Shown one piece after another: positions 34,581-44,962 of a stretch of DNA of 64,000 nt. The notes beneath the pieces were generated by a model, which was given only the letters and a program-made list of their open reading frames with translations, was not told the DNA's origin and did not search any database. Position 1 is the stretch's first letter. Every line of letters starts with the position of its first letter. The position numbers and the translations under genes were made by a program. Location of the stretch: assembly GCF_001984035.1 (NCBI RefSeq), contig NZ_CP019449.1, forward strand, positions 310,001 through 374,000, read 5' to 3'. This DNA is from Sphingopyxis sp. QXT-31. GTDB lineage: Bacteria; Pseudomonadota; Alphaproteobacteria; Sphingomonadales; Sphingomonadaceae.

Positions 34581-34717
34581 GATCCTCCCTGTCGCGAAGC
34601 GATGGGGAGGTGGCAGCGCGGAGCGCTGACGGAGGGCTTTGACGCGACGTCGCTGGCCCCTCCACCACTCGCTTCGCGAGCGGTCCCCCTCCCCATGACT
34701 TCGTCACAGGGAGGATC
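34581..34717. repeat. Long palindromic repeat
   Basis: GATCCTCCCTGTC and its mirror GGGAGGATC at the right end. Internal halves GAGCGCTGACGGAGGGC and GGCCCCTCCACC resemble the copy at 28042-28178. It lies between the DUF4153 gene and gatC. Confidence 0.75.
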
Positions 34718-34781
34718 AGGACGGTTGAAGCGCGCGGGGGAGGATGCTAGCGGCCCAGCTTCTCCCGCAAAGGCACAGAGA

Positions 34782-35084
34782 ATGGCAATCGATCAGGCAA
34801 CGGTCAGGAAAATAGCGTCGCTGGCGCGCATCGCGATCAGCGATGCGGAAGCCGCCGCGATGGAAGGCGAATTGAACGGCATCCTCGGCTGGGTCGAGCA
34901 ACTCGGCGAAGTCGACGTGACCGGGGTCGAGCCGATGACCGCGGTGATCCCCAACACGCTGCGGCTGCGCGACGATGTGATCGACGCCGACCCGCTGACC
35001 GGGGGCAACCGCCGCGACGATGTGCTGGCGAATGCGCCGGCGGCGATGCACGGCTTTTTCGGCGTGCCCAAGGTGATCGAATAA
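34782..35084 (+). CDS. gatC: Glutamyl/aspartyl-tRNA amidotransferase subunit C
   Basis: The small clamp subunit (100 aa) of GatCAB, which converts Glu-tRNA-Gln and Asp-tRNA-Asn to the correctly charged forms. The pattern [39 protein letters not shown] and the end [17 protein letters not shown] is characteristic. ATG 34782 follows AGAGA; the longer upstream frame includes repeat sequence. Its stop overlaps the gatA start (TAATG). Confidence 0.95.
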   Translation: MAIDQATVRKIASLARIAISDAEAAAMEGELNGILGWVEQLGEVDVTGVEPMTAVIPNTLRLRDDVIDADPLTGGNRRDDVLANAPAAMHGFFGVPKVIE

Positions 35085-36565
35085 TGACCGACCTGACCAA
35101 TCTGACCGTCGCGCAGATCCGCGACGGGCACCGCGCGGGCGATTTCAGCGCCGTCGAGGTCGCCGAGGCGTTCAACGCCAATGTCGCCGGCGCCAAGTCG
35201 CTTAATGCGTTCATCGTCGAGACCCCCGAGCATGCGCTTGCCGCCGCGAAGGCGGCCGACGCCGACCGCGCGGCGGGGACGCTGAAGCCGCTGTCGGGCG
35301 TGCCGATTGGGATGAAGGATCTGTTCTGCACCAATGGGGTGCAGACGACCGCGGCGAGCCATATGCTCGAAGGTTTTGTGCCGCGCTATGAATCGACCGT
35401 CAGCCAGAAATTGTGGGACGCGGGCGCGGGGATGCTGGGCAAGCTGAACCTCGACCAGTTCGCGATGGGGTCGTCGAACGAGACGAGCTATTTTGGCAAT
35501 GTGATCAGCCCGTGGAAGCGCAAGGACGGGGGCAATGCCGCGCTCGCGCCGGGCGGCTCGTCGGGCGGGTCGTCGACCGCGATCGCGGCGCGGCTGTGCC
35601 CCGCGGCGACCGGCACCGACACGGGCGGTTCGATCCGCCAGCCCGCGGCCTTCACCGGGATTTCGGGGATCAAACCGACCTATGGCCGCTGCTCGCGCTG
35701 GGGCATTGTGGCGTTCGCGAGCTCGCTCGATCAGGCGGGGCCGATGGCGCGCGACGTCAAGGACTGCGCGATCATGCTCGAAAATATGGCGGGCTTCGAT
35801 CCCAAGGATGCGACCAGCCTGAATATGGCGGTGCCCGATTGGGAAGCGGCTTTGTCGAGCGATCTCAAGGGTAAGACGGTCGGTATTCCCAAGGAATATC
35901 GCCTCGAAGGCATCGATCCCGAGATCGACGCGATGTGGGATTCCGGTATCGCGATGCTGAAGGATGCGGGGGCCGAGGTCGTCGACATCAGCCTGCCGCA
36001 CACCAAATATGCGCTGCCGGCCTATTATATCATCGCGCCGGCCGAGGCGTCGTCGAACCTCGCGCGCTATGACGGCGTGCGCTACGGCCTGCGCGACCTG
36101 CCCGATGGCGCGGGGTTGCAGGATATGTACGCCGCGACGCGCGCCGACGGCTTCGGGCCCGAGGTCAAGCGCCGTATCATGATCGGCACCTATGTGCTGT
36201 CGGCCGGCTTCTATGACGCGTACTATACGCAGGCGCAGAAGGTGCGGACGCTGATCGCGCGCGATTTCGAGGCGGCTTTTGCGAGCTGCGACGTAATCCT
36301 CGCCCCGACCGCGCCGTCGGCGGCGTTCGGCCTCGGCGAGAAGATGGCCGATCCACTGGCGATGTACCTCAACGACGTGTTCGCGGTCCCTGCGAGCCTC
36401 GCCGGCCTGCCCGCGATGTCGGTCCCCGCGGCGCTGAACCGCGAAGGGCTGCCGCTGGGGCTGCAGATCATCGGCAAGGCGTTCGACGAGCAGGGCGTGC
36501 TCAACGCCGGTCTGGCAATTGAAGAACGGGCGGGCTTTACGGCGCGGGCGGAGAAGTGGTGGTAA
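35084..36565 (+). CDS. gatA: Glutamyl/aspartyl-tRNA amidotransferase subunit A
   Basis: The 493-aa amidase subunit that releases ammonia from glutamine. The amidase-signature triad is present: lysine in [14 protein letters not shown], cis-serine and serine in [14 protein letters not shown] and [15 protein letters not shown]. Standard length. The gatC stop overlaps its ATG. Unusually, it is followed by an unrelated gene before gatB. Confidence 0.96.
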   Translation: MTDLTNLTVAQIRDGHRAGDFSAVEVAEAFNANVAGAKSLNAFIVETPEHALAAAKAADADRAAGTLKPLSGVPIGMKDLFCTNGVQTTAASHMLEGFVPRYESTVSQKLWDAGAGMLGKLNLDQFAMGSSNETSYFGNVISPWKRKDGGNAALAPGGSSGGSSTAIAARLCPAATGTDTGGSIRQPAAFTGISGIKPTYGRCSRWGIVAFASSLDQAGPMARDVKDCAIMLENMAGFDPKDATSLNMAVPDWEAALSSDLKGKTVGIPKEYRLEGIDPEIDAMWDSGIAMLKDAGAEVVDISLPHTKYALPAYYIIAPAEASSNLARYDGVRYGLRDLPDGAGLQDMYAATRADGFGPEVKRRIMIGTYVLSAGFYDAYYTQAQKVRTLIARDFEAAFASCDVILAPTAPSAAFGLGEKMADPLAMYLNDVFAVPASLAGLPAMSVPAALNREGLPLGLQIIGKAFDEQGVLNAGLAIEERAGFTARAEKWW

Positions 36566-37461
36566 CCCGCCATATCCTCTTCGCCGCGATAGTGGCTTGC
36601 GCAGCCCTGCTTTCGCCAGGTTTCGCTTTGGCCAAGGAGAGCAAGGCCTCCGCGATCGATTGTGTCGACCATGCCGACCCGATCAACCGGGCCGCCACCG
36701 CAGGCATGGTCGCATTGCTGAGCGCGAATGCCGACAAGTGGAACCCCGACTACGCCTTTTCGATCGGGGCCACGGGGAGCCTGGGACGCCTGTTCGACAG
36801 CGAAGGGCGGGCGGTTCATCCGAAGGAAATGGCACGCATGATCTCGGGCGCGCCGAGCTTTTCGGGTAAAAAGCGCAAGCGCGTGGAACTTGGCGTCAGC
36901 GACAGCGCGTCGGGCGACCGATCCTATGCGAAGGCGCTTGGCGACGCACTGGGTGTTCGTGTCGAGGGCTGCGACGGTGACGCCTATTTCCTGAGCGGCG
37001 GCGCGATGATGTGCGGCAACCGGCCGGTCTATCCCGAGGCGGCGGGGGGCGACATCGGGCGGTCGGCGCCGTCGGGCTTCGCGCTGGGCGGCAACTTCAC
37101 GATGATGTTGTGCGCGCGGCCGGGCGAGTCGATCAATCCGACAAGCGCTTTGTCGGCGGCGGTCGCCTATGGTCTGTATCGCGACGAAATCGAGCGGCTC
37201 GAAGCAACGGCGGCCGGCGATAGCGCAGCGGCCTTTCGCTTGTATCAATATAATTGGATTGCGCGCCGCGACCGGGGCACCGCGATGCAATGGCTGACAA
37301 CGGCGGCCGATTTGGGGCATGATGTGGCGCGGTATAACCTAGCCTATGAATATCTGGAATCGGGCGATGCCGCGAAGATGGCGAGCGCCGGGGAGATCAT
37401 GGACGAGCTGGTTGCAAAGCGCTTTGCCGGCTCCGATTTGCGGGCATATTATGGTGGATGA
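36556..37461 (+). CDS. Exported protein wedged between gatA and gatB
   Basis: A 301-aa protein with a signal peptide ([20 protein letters not shown]) and an unknown body containing several cysteines. A C-terminal segment reading [26 protein letters not shown] resembles one Sel1-like (TPR) repeat. Its GTG start (36556 or 36559) overlaps the gatA stop and its own stop overlaps the gatB start, so it is translated within the gat operon. Its presence there is not typical, and no functional link is evident. Confidence 0.75.
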   Translation: MVVTRHILFAAIVACAALLSPGFALAKESKASAIDCVDHADPINRAATAGMVALLSANADKWNPDYAFSIGATGSLGRLFDSEGRAVHPKEMARMISGAPSFSGKKRKRVELGVSDSASGDRSYAKALGDALGVRVEGCDGDAYFLSGGAMMCGNRPVYPEAAGGDIGRSAPSGFALGGNFTMMLCARPGESINPTSALSAAVAYGLYRDEIERLEATAAGDSAAAFRLYQYNWIARRDRGTAMQWLTTAADLGHDVARYNLAYEYLESGDAAKMASAGEIMDELVAKRFAGSDLRAYYGG

Positions 37462-38938
37462 AAACGTGACGGAATCGACATATCGCATCAAGGGCGAAAC
37501 TGGCGAGTGGGAGGTCGTGATCGGCCTTGAGGTCCATGCGCAGGTCACCTCCAACGCCAAGCTGTTCTCGGGCGCCGCGACGGCGTTTGGCGCGGAGCCG
37601 AACACGCAGGTGAGCCTTGTGGACGCGGCCATGCCGGGCATGCTGCCGGTGCCGAACCGCGAGTGCATCCGCCAGGCGGTGCGTACGGGCATGGCGATCG
37701 ACGCGCAGATCAACAAATGGTCGCGGTTCGACCGCAAGAATTATTTCTACGCCGACCTGCCGCAGGGTTACCAGATTTCGCAGCTTTATCATCCGCTTGT
37801 CGGTGAAGGTTCGCTGACGATCGAGGCCGATGAAAAGGCCGGTCTGCCCGAGGCAAAGGTGATCGGAATCGAGCGCATCCATGTCGAGCAGGACGCCGGC
37901 AAGCTGATGCACGACCAGCATCCGACGATGTCCTATGTCGACCTCAACCGCTCGGGTGTCGCGTTGATGGAGATCGTGTCGCGCCCCGACATGCGTTCGC
38001 CCGCCGAGGCCGGCGCCTATGTGCGCAAGCTGCGCTCGATCCTGCGCTATGTTGGCTCGTGCGACGGCAATATGGAAGAGGGCTCGATGCGCGCCGACGT
38101 GAACGTGTCGGTCCGCAAGCCCGGCGACGAATTCGGCACGCGCACCGAGACGAAGAATGTCAATTCGGTGCGCTTCGTAATGGCGGTGATCGAGGGCGAG
38201 GCGAAGCGTCAGGTCGAACTGATCGAGAGCGGCGGCACGGTGGTGCAGGAAACGCGGCTGTACGATCCCGACCGCAACGAGACGCGCTCGATGCGATCGA
38301 AGGAAGATGCGCATGATTACCGCTATTTCCCCGATCCCGATCTGCTGCCGCTCGAACTCGACGATGCGTTTCTCGCCGAGTGCCGCGAAAGCCTGCCCGA
38401 ACTGCCCGACGCCAAGCGCGCGCGCTATCTCGGCGAGGGCATCAGCGCCTATAACGCCGATGTGCTGACCGCTGAGGTCGAGGCGGCGCGCTGGTTCGAT
38501 ACGCTGCTCGATGCGGGCGCGAAGCCGGTTGCCGCGGCGAACTGGGTGACGAGCGAGCTGTTCGGCGCGCTCAACCGGCTGGGCCGCGACATTTCGGATT
38601 CGCCCGTCAGCCCGGCGCAGGCCGCCGAATTGCTCGGCCTCGTCGCCGACGGCACGATTTCGGGCACCATTGCGAAACAGGTGTTCGAGAAGATGCTCGA
38701 AAGCGGCGACGGCGCCGCGGTTATCGTCGAACGCGACGGCCTCAAGCAGACGAGCGATACCGGCGCGATCGAAGCCGAGATCGCCAAGATCCTGGCCGCC
38801 AATGCCGACAAGGTCGAACAGTATAAGGGCGGCAAGGAAGCGCTGTTCGGCTTCTTCGTCGGGCAGACGATGAAGGCGATGCAGGGCAAGGCGAACCCGC
38901 AGGTCGTCAATGAATTGCTCAAGAAGGCGCTCGGATGA
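37451..38938 (+). CDS. gatB: Glutamyl/aspartyl-tRNA amidotransferase subunit B
   Basis: The 495-aa kinase/transfer subunit. It carries [39 protein letters not shown], the [18 protein letters not shown] block and the YqeY-like tail ending [17 protein letters not shown] 37451 was chosen, although it overlaps the previous gene by 11 bases, because the conserved N-terminus follows it. Completes the gatCAB set. Confidence 0.96.
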   Translation: MVDENVTESTYRIKGETGEWEVVIGLEVHAQVTSNAKLFSGAATAFGAEPNTQVSLVDAAMPGMLPVPNRECIRQAVRTGMAIDAQINKWSRFDRKNYFYADLPQGYQISQLYHPLVGEGSLTIEADEKAGLPEAKVIGIERIHVEQDAGKLMHDQHPTMSYVDLNRSGVALMEIVSRPDMRSPAEAGAYVRKLRSILRYVGSCDGNMEEGSMRADVNVSVRKPGDEFGTRTETKNVNSVRFVMAVIEGEAKRQVELIESGGTVVQETRLYDPDRNETRSMRSKEDAHDYRYFPDPDLLPLELDDAFLAECRESLPELPDAKRARYLGEGISAYNADVLTAEVEAARWFDTLLDAGAKPVAAANWVTSELFGALNRLGRDISDSPVSPAQAAELLGLVADGTISGTIAKQVFEKMLESGDGAAVIVERDGLKQTSDTGAIEAEIAKILAANADKVEQYKGGKEALFGFFVGQTMKAMQGKANPQVVNELLKKALG

Positions 38939-39030
38939 CGCTTCCTCTGTGATCCGCATTACGGCTATCCGGCCGCTTCGGCGTCATAGGCATTGATATC
39001 GATGCAAAAATGATGACGAAGGACGGGATG

Positions 39031-39507
39031 ATGAGGAAGTTTAATCTGATCGTGCTCGGCGCCATGCTGGCGTTGGGCGGCATGGCGAACGCCGCGCCGG
39101 CGGTGAACGAAGGCTATGACTGGGCGCTGCGCGTCAGCAACGAGGATCGCGCCGACGCCGCGATCCTCGCCTATGAGGTCGACGGCACCGACGACCAGCC
39201 GCTCAATTTCACCTGCGAGCAAGCCAGCAACCGCATCTTCGTCGGTATCTCTGGTCATTCGCCCGACCTGAGTGCGATCGACCTGGTGTCGGGCGACGCG
39301 GCGCTGCACGTCGCCGGGACGACCGAGACGGAGGAAATGCCCTATTTCTCCTCGACCGAGGAAATCGCGGGCGATGCACCCTTCTTCCGCGCCTTCGTCG
39401 CGAAAGGATGGCTGCGGATGACCGACGGCACCGCGAGCTTTGAGATGGCGGCGACGGCGAGCGGCAAGCAGGCGATCGCCGACTTCGCCCGCTTCTGCAC
39501 CGGCTGA
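39031..39507 (+). CDS. Small exported protein, unknown function
   Basis: A 158-aa protein with signal peptide MRKFNLIVLGAMLALGGMAN and an unknown body (AAILAYEVDGTDDQPLNFTC, then RIFVGISGHSPDLSAIDLV). ATG 39031 or 39028 follows AAGGA. The second in-frame ATG at 39010 is less well placed. One base separates its stop from the amidohydrolase start, so the pair is an operon. Confidence 0.75.
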   Translation: MRKFNLIVLGAMLALGGMANAAPAVNEGYDWALRVSNEDRADAAILAYEVDGTDDQPLNFTCEQASNRIFVGISGHSPDLSAIDLVSGDAALHVAGTTETEEMPYFSSTEEIAGDAPFFRAFVAKGWLRMTDGTASFEMAATASGKQAIADFARFCTG

Positions 39508-39508
39508 C

Positions 39509-40849
39509 ATGCGGCCCGCGCTCCGCGCGTTGCTGAGCCTGTGGCTGGTGCTGGCGGGCGCCGGGGCGGCGCGCGCCGAGACGATTGTGTTCACCGACGT
39601 CAACGTCGTGCCGATGGACCGTGAGCGCGTGATCCCGCGCACGACGGTGATCGTCACCGACGGCGTCATTTCGAGCATCGGGATCAAGGCGAAGCTGCCC
39701 GCGGGAACCCCCGTCATCGACGGCAAGGGCGCCTGGCTGCTGCCTGGGCTTGCCGACATGCACAATCATGTGACGTCGCGCGACGATCTAGCGCTGCTGC
39801 TCGCCAATGGCGTGACGACGATGCTCAACATGGGCGAGGCGACCAACGCCTTTGCCGGTCGGACGCGGATTGCGGTGAACAAGGGCGAGGTGCCGGGGCC
39901 CCATATCTTTACCGGCTTCGTCGTCGACGGCGACCCGCAATATGGGCATTTCGTCGTGCGCACGCCCGAGGAAGCGCGCGCGACCGTACGGCTGGCCAAG
40001 GCCAACGGCTACAGCTTCATCAAAGTCTATAACAACCTCTCGGCCGAGGCCTTTGCTGCGCTAGCCGCCGAGGCGAAAGCACAAGGGATCGGCGTCGTCG
40101 GGCATAATGTGAAGGCCGTCGGCCTCGCGAAGCAGCTCGCCGCGGGGCAGGCGATGGTCGCGCATGTCGAGGAATTCTTCTACGGCTTCTTCCCCGAACC
40201 GCCCGAGGGCGATCAGCAGGCGCCCCCCGACGACGCGCGGATCGCCGAGGCAATCGCGCTGCTGAAGGCGCATGGCGCGTTCGTGACCTCGGACCTGTTC
40301 ACCTATCGCACCATCGCGGCGCAGTTCGGCAAGCCCGACGTCGTGCAGGCCTATCTCGCCGCGCCCGAGGCACGCTATCTGGCACCGGGCGACCGGATCG
40401 ACTGGGCGCGCTCGGGCTATCAGAAGAAGGCGATCGACCTGTCGCGGCGCGTGGCGTTCGAGGCGCGTTTCGTGAAGGCGATGGCCGATGCCGGGGTGCC
40501 GCTGATCACCGGCGGCGACGCGCCGTCGATCCCGGGGCTGGTGCCTGGCTGGGCGCTGCATGGCGAGATCGACGCGATGCTTGAGGCAGGGCTGCCACCG
40601 TGGCAGGCGCTGTCCGCGGCGACGCGCACGCCGGGGGAGTTCATCGCGAAGACCGTTCCGGAAGCGCCGAAGTTCGGCATGGTCGCGCCGGGCTATCGCG
40701 CGGACCTGTTGCTCGTCGCCGACAATCCGCTCGCGAAACCCGCGACTCTGCGCACGCCGCTGGGCGTGATGGCGAACGGGCGCTGGCACGATGCCCCGGC
40801 GCTGCGGGGGATGCTGGAAGCCGTCGCTGCCGTGCGCCAAGTCCCCTGA
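39509..40849 (+). CDS. Exported amidohydrolase
   Basis: A 446-aa secreted metal-dependent hydrolase. A signal peptide (LLSLWLVLAGAGAARA) is followed by the imidazolonepropionase-like barrel. The metal HxH is LPGLADMHNHVTSRDD, the bridging lysine lies in SFIKVYNN, the histidines are in VVGHNVKAV and VAHVEEFF, and the catalytic aspartate in LITGGDAPSIPG. The substrate may be a peptide or other amide. It starts one base after the preceding stop. Confidence 0.88.
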   Translation: MRPALRALLSLWLVLAGAGAARAETIVFTDVNVVPMDRERVIPRTTVIVTDGVISSIGIKAKLPAGTPVIDGKGAWLLPGLADMHNHVTSRDDLALLLANGVTTMLNMGEATNAFAGRTRIAVNKGEVPGPHIFTGFVVDGDPQYGHFVVRTPEEARATVRLAKANGYSFIKVYNNLSAEAFAALAAEAKAQGIGVVGHNVKAVGLAKQLAAGQAMVAHVEEFFYGFFPEPPEGDQQAPPDDARIAEAIALLKAHGAFVTSDLFTYRTIAAQFGKPDVVQAYLAAPEARYLAPGDRIDWARSGYQKKAIDLSRRVAFEARFVKAMADAGVPLITGGDAPSIPGLVPGWALHGEIDAMLEAGLPPWQALSAATRTPGEFIAKTVPEAPKFGMVAPGYRADLLLVADNPLAKPATLRTPLGVMANGRWHDAPALRGMLEAVAAVRQVP

Positions 40850-40857
40850 GCGAGCCG

Positions 40858-41781
40858 TCAGGGCGCCGGTTCGATGTGGACCAGCCCCTTGTGCCAGATG
40901 AGCAGGCCGCCGCGCCCGTCGTCGTCGCGCGACACGAGCGGGCCATAGGTCCCCGCGGCGAACGCCTTTTCACGGTTCTTGGCCTCGAAACCCTTGAGCT
41001 CGGCCGCCGACAGCGCCAGCGCATAGGGGATCAGCCGTTCGATCTCGGCAAAGGCCGCGGCCAGCGACGTCTCGGCCAGCTTGCCGCCCTCGGCACTCCA
41101 CTGCGCCACATTGGCGCCATGGTCGTAGGAGCGCTTGGGAAGTTCGACGATGCTGGAAATCGTCTGGCGATAATGCGCCGGCGCCGCGGTGTCGGATTTG
41201 CCGCCCTTCCCGGTCACGCGCCGCGCCAGCGCGATCTCGGCATTGACGCGGATCTGGGTGAAGTCGGGCGAGAGCCCGTAATTATAGGTGACGAAGGCGA
41301 ATTGCGGCGCGTCGGTCGCGGTGACGAACGCCAGCCGGCCGGCGGGCGAAGCCTCGCGCGACGTCGCGATCGTCTGCGCGGCGAACCATTCGGGTGTGCG
41401 GAGCGCCGCCTCGGTTGTCGCGAGCGCGAGCGCGTCGACGTCGAAATCAGCGAGCGCTTCGCGCAGCGGCGCGACCGTCGCGTCCGCGCGCGCCTGCGCA
41501 TTTTCGCTCATTCGCTCGCGCTTGTCGTCCATCGCGCCGATGATCAGCGACCCGAGCAGCCCGCCGCCGCCGCTGTCGTCGTCGGCGACGCGGCCGATGT
41601 CGATGCTGGTGCCGATGCTTTTCTGCGGAAGGATCAGCTCGACCGCGCGGCCGCCGGCGACGAGGCGGTCCTTTTCCGCGAGCACCGGCGGTGCTGCGAG
41701 CGGTTTGGGCTCGGCCGAGGCAGCGGTCGCGCTCGCGACGACGAGGAAGGCCGTGAGGCCAAGTCCGGTGAGTGGACGCAA
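40858..41781 (-). CDS. Exported protein, unknown function
   Basis: A 307-aa secreted protein starting at a TTG five bases after GGAGG (41781). This gives the signal peptide LRPLTGLGLTAFLVVASATA with cleavage near ASA-EPK. The body has a glycine/aspartate-rich loop (RVADDDSGGGGLLGSLIIGA) and FVTYNYGLSPDFTQIRVNAE. No family recognised. The longer frame upstream is low in conserved features. It probably belongs with the next two genes, which are also exported. Confidence 0.75.
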   Translation of the reverse strand: MRPLTGLGLTAFLVVASATAASAEPKPLAAPPVLAEKDRLVAGGRAVELILPQKSIGTSIDIGRVADDDSGGGGLLGSLIIGAMDDKRERMSENAQARADATVAPLREALADFDVDALALATTEAALRTPEWFAAQTIATSREASPAGRLAFVTATDAPQFAFVTYNYGLSPDFTQIRVNAEIALARRVTGKGGKSDTAAPAHYRQTISSIVELPKRSYDHGANVAQWSAEGGKLAETSLAAAFAEIERLIPYALALSAAELKGFEAKNREKAFAAGTYGPLVSRDDDGRGGLLIWHKGLVHIEPAP

Positions 41782-41851
41782 GATCGCCTCCGAAAACTGG
41801 AGAATACGGGCCGCCTGACCATGTCCGGCGGCCCGATATCTCAGGTGCGGC

Positions 41852-42610
41852 TTATTTCGCCGCTTTGATGCCCTTGGCATATTCGACGAAATTCTTGACG
41901 AAGACTTCGCGCAGTTCCTTTTCGGCGGCCTCGGTCTCGTCGGTGGTTTTCGGCGGGAAGTAGGACAGGCCGTTGCCGCCACGTCCTTTGACCATGTTGG
42001 TCTTGGTCTTGCCGTTGCGGAAGTCCTTGAAGATGAAGCGGTTGTTGAGCGAGCGCCCGTAAATCGCCTTTTTGGTGTAGAAATTCTGCGTGATCACCAG
42101 CTCGACATAGCAGGGTGCGGTCGACGAACTGAGGCGCGTGTCAGCCTTGGTCGTGATCTTGCGGTCGGCGATCGGGGTTTCCCAGATGATCTGCGACGGC
42201 GGCAGCTTGAGCTCGGCGAGCAGGTCGATCGACTTCAGCGCATCGACCTGCATCTGCGGGCCGAGCGCTTCCTTCAGATATTCGGCTTCGCTCATATTGC
42301 GGTCCTTGTTCGCCGCGGCGTCGGCAACGGCGCCGACGATGCCGAAGCCCGAGAGCCAGCCGGTGGTCTGCGCCTGACCTTCGAGGGTCGGGAAGACATG
42401 GAGTTCGCATGCCGGGGCAACGGCGGCTTCGGGTGCGGCGACCGTGGTGGGGGCCGCAGCGGTTTCGACCACGGCCTCGGGCGCGGCGGCTTCGACCGCG
42501 GCTTCTACCGCGACGGCGGCCTCGGCCTGACTGTCCTGCGACATGGCAGGGGCGGCCGACAGGCCGACGGCGACGACCGCGATGGCGACCGCGGACGGGA
42601 CAAACTTCAT
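41852..42610 (-). CDS. Exported protein, unknown function
   Basis: A 252-aa protein with signal peptide MKFVPSAVAIAVVAVGLSAA and an alanine/valine-rich linker (AVAVEAAVEAAAPEAVVETA). The C-terminal domain includes RFIFKDFRNGKTKTN and FVKNFVEYAKGIKAAK. No family is recognised. It lies between two other exported proteins on the same strand and may be envelope-associated. Confidence 0.75.
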   Translation of the reverse strand: MKFVPSAVAIAVVAVGLSAAPAMSQDSQAEAAVAVEAAVEAAAPEAVVETAAAPTTVAAPEAAVAPACELHVFPTLEGQAQTTGWLSGFGIVGAVADAAANKDRNMSEAEYLKEALGPQMQVDALKSIDLLAELKLPPSQIIWETPIADRKITTKADTRLSSSTAPCYVELVITQNFYTKKAIYGRSLNNRFIFKDFRNGKTKTNMVKGRGGNGLSYFPPKTTDETEAAEKELREVFVKNFVEYAKGIKAAK

Positions 42611-42632
42611 AACGACTCTCCTTTTGCAAAAC

Positions 42633-43352
42633 TCATTCGGAAATCGGGGGCGAGACGGCATCGGACGTTGCCGCGAACGCCGAGCCCGCGGCGAAGGCGG
42701 CGACATCGACCCCGGCGACGGGCAGCGGCGCGATGGCGTAGGAAATCGTCTCGCCGGTGCGCGCCTTGAGTTCGCGGCCCCGGGGGATCACGCCGGGCTT
42801 GCCGTGAATGAAGCCCGAAAAGACGCCGACGGCGAACCAGGTCGCGGCGGTCGCGCCATTCTTGTTCGCGCCTTCCTCGCGGTATCGGCCGCTGAGTGCG
42901 ACTTGCCGGCCGTCGAGGTCGAGATGGCGCAGCGAGATGCCCAGGATGCCGGGCTTGCCGAAGCCGCCCTTGTTGGCCGCGAAGGTGACTTCGCCAAAGC
43001 CCTTCGTCCCCTGGGGGATTACGATGCGGTCGAGGTCATAGACGTCGAAGAGAACGGTAACGCCGAACCGGTCGCCGACCGAACTGGCGGTCGTCGACAG
43101 TTCTTCGTCCAGCATCAGCAGCACAGAGGTGCCCGCGGCGAGGGTGGCGGTCGGGCCGGAATCGGGTGCCGGTACGGCAACGGCGGCGAGCGATTGCGCC
43201 ACGACGAGGTCGGGTTCGGTCGCGATCGACGCCGCGACTACCGGTGGTGCCGGATCGTCGATTACGGACGGTTGGGCAACACCGCTCACCCCGAGCAGCA
43301 TCGACACCGGAACGGCCGCGGACAGACGCGCGGCCCAACGCCCCCAATTCAT
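42633..43352 (-). CDS. Exported protein, unknown function
   Basis: A 239-aa protein with signal peptide WAARLSAAVPVSMLLGVSGV. A beta-rich domain follows (ATLAAGTSVLLMLDEELSTT, DRIVIPQGTKGFGEVTFAAN), reminiscent of the TrbI/VirB10-like 'G-T-V' pattern in envelope proteins but not assigned. First gene of the minus-strand trio at 40858-43352. The 300 bases upstream, to 43652, hold no gene. Confidence 0.75.
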   Translation of the reverse strand: MNWGRWAARLSAAVPVSMLLGVSGVAQPSVIDDPAPPVVAASIATEPDLVVAQSLAAVAVPAPDSGPTATLAAGTSVLLMLDEELSTTASSVGDRFGVTVLFDVYDLDRIVIPQGTKGFGEVTFAANKGGFGKPGILGISLRHLDLDGRQVALSGRYREEGANKNGATAATWFAVGVFSGFIHGKPGVIPRGRELKARTGETISYAIAPLPVAGVDVAAFAAGSAFAATSDAVSPPISE

Positions 43353-43652
43353 TCAGCGACCCCCGAGACCCCGCCCCCCGGCGGGATTGATACGACCGCT
43401 AATCGGCGGCGGCGGCTTTGCAAGTCTTTTCGTCGCCACTGCGACAGAAACGCGGCGGGCCGAATGATAACGACTGTTTTCGATAATTCACTTCACAAAG
43501 TGGCGCCTATTATGTCGCGCAACTGAACAGAAGCCCGTCGAAAACCGGGCAGCGTCGGCGCATTGCTTTCGCCTTGCCGAATCCGTCGGCAGGTTGCATG
43601 CCTTGGGAAGGGGAATATCCGCCGCGGGGGCGGCGGACAAAAGGGGGAATTC

Positions 43653-44279
43653 ATGTTCAAATTGGGAATGATCGGCCTGATCGCGGGCGGAGCGCTGAGC
43701 TGGTGGGGCGGGCAGGGCCTCTATGAGAGTATCAACGCGGGCAAGCGCGTCGACATCACGGTCGCGCAATTGATGTCGCAGAAGCCGGGGGTCGGCTGGT
43801 ACCGGATCACCGACGCGCGCTGGTTCCTGATCGACGGTGGCGTGATCACCAGCGGCGAGTCGGGATCGGCGGGCGCCGATATCTACAGTCCCGTGCGCAC
43901 CGCGACCCCCGGGCCCGGCAAGATCCAGGTGCTGGTGCACCGCGAGGATTCCGCCGAAGCCGGGCTGCTGATGGGGCTGCTGCAGGAACCCGACCCGGCC
44001 AAGGCCGAGGCGACGATCAAGGGCAACCCGCTCTATACCAAGGAGCGGCCGGTCGAGGGCATGATCGAGTTCGGGATCAATGCGGACAGCGGCGACAACG
44101 ACGCGGTCAAGAAGTCCTTCGGACCCGAACTGGCCGACGATTATGTCGTGATCTCCGACGGGGCGAAGCCCGCGGGCTATCTGCTGCCGCTCGCGGGGCT
44201 GCTCGCCGGGCTCGCGGTGCTGGGCTATACGCTCTTCGGTTTCATCCGGCGTGATCCGCCGCAGCCCGACTATCGATAG
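43653..44279 (+). CDS. Hypothetical membrane protein
   Basis: A 208-aa protein with an N-terminal helix (GMIGLIAGGALSWWGGQGLY) and a C-terminal helix (YLLPLAGLLAGLAVLGYTLF) flanking a soluble domain (GWYRITDARWFLIDGGVITS). It has the ring-type topology of envelope proteins. ATG 43653 follows AGGGGGAA. Unknown function. First of a plus-strand set of three. Confidence 0.75.
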   Translation: MFKLGMIGLIAGGALSWWGGQGLYESINAGKRVDITVAQLMSQKPGVGWYRITDARWFLIDGGVITSGESGSAGADIYSPVRTATPGPGKIQVLVHREDSAEAGLLMGLLQEPDPAKAEATIKGNPLYTKERPVEGMIEFGINADSGDNDAVKKSFGPELADDYVVISDGAKPAGYLLPLAGLLAGLAVLGYTLFGFIRRDPPQPDYR

Positions 44280-44360
44280 GGCGCGATTTCTGACACATTC
44301 AGGACGGGGCGCAGGGAATGATTCAGATCCCCGCCCCGATTATATCCGGGGGGGGACGGG

Positions 44361-44962
44361 ATGCCGAAGATTTACCTGTCGGTCGCCATCGTGGCGGCCT
44401 CATTTTGCATAGCGACGACGGCGGCAAACGCGCAGGCGATCAAGGCGCCGGTCCCGATGCGCACGTTCAGCGCCGAGGAGATCGACGCGGTCGCGATGCC
44501 CGACACCGCGTTTGAGGCGACCCCCGCCGACGTCGAAACCTATGACAAATATTTCTATTTCCACCGCGACGGCACCGATTTCATACCGCCTACAACGACA
44601 TCAGCGAATGCGACGCGGTGTCGAGCGGGATCAACTTTTACGCCGGCGGCGACAGCTATATGTCGACTTATTACGCCACCCAATATGGCATGGCGGGCGC
44701 GCTGGGCGGCGCGATCGGATCGGCGATGGCCGATGCGATCTTCGGGTCGGCGGAGCGGCGGCGCATCCGCCGGATCAACATGCGCAACTGTATGGGATTC
44801 AAGGGCTACGACCGTTATGGCATGGAGAAGGAACGGTGGCAGGCCTTTCACTTCGAGGAAGGCTTTGGCCGGGTGGAGGACGAGAAGCGCACCGGCTATC
44901 TGATGAAGCAGGCGCGCGTCGCCTCTGGCCCCAAGCCGAAAGCGGAGGTACTGCCGAAATGA
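44361..44962 (+). pseudogene. Frameshifted exported protein
   Basis: A signal peptide (YLSVAIVAASFCIATTAANA) and the following region are in one frame up to about 44582. The rest is in the next frame. A single missing base around GATTTCATACC would restore HTAYNDISECDAVSSGINF, followed by GAIGSAMADAIFGSAERRR. The restored product would have about 200 residues. Whether this is a true mutation or an assembly error cannot be told here. The end overlaps the next start (ATGA). Function unknown; a glycine-zipper-like helix lies in the second part. Confidence 0.7.

Noticed and set aside
37397..38959. Minus-strand open frame opposite gatB
   Set aside because: Histidine/arginine-rich shadow without a start site; gatB on the other strand is certain.
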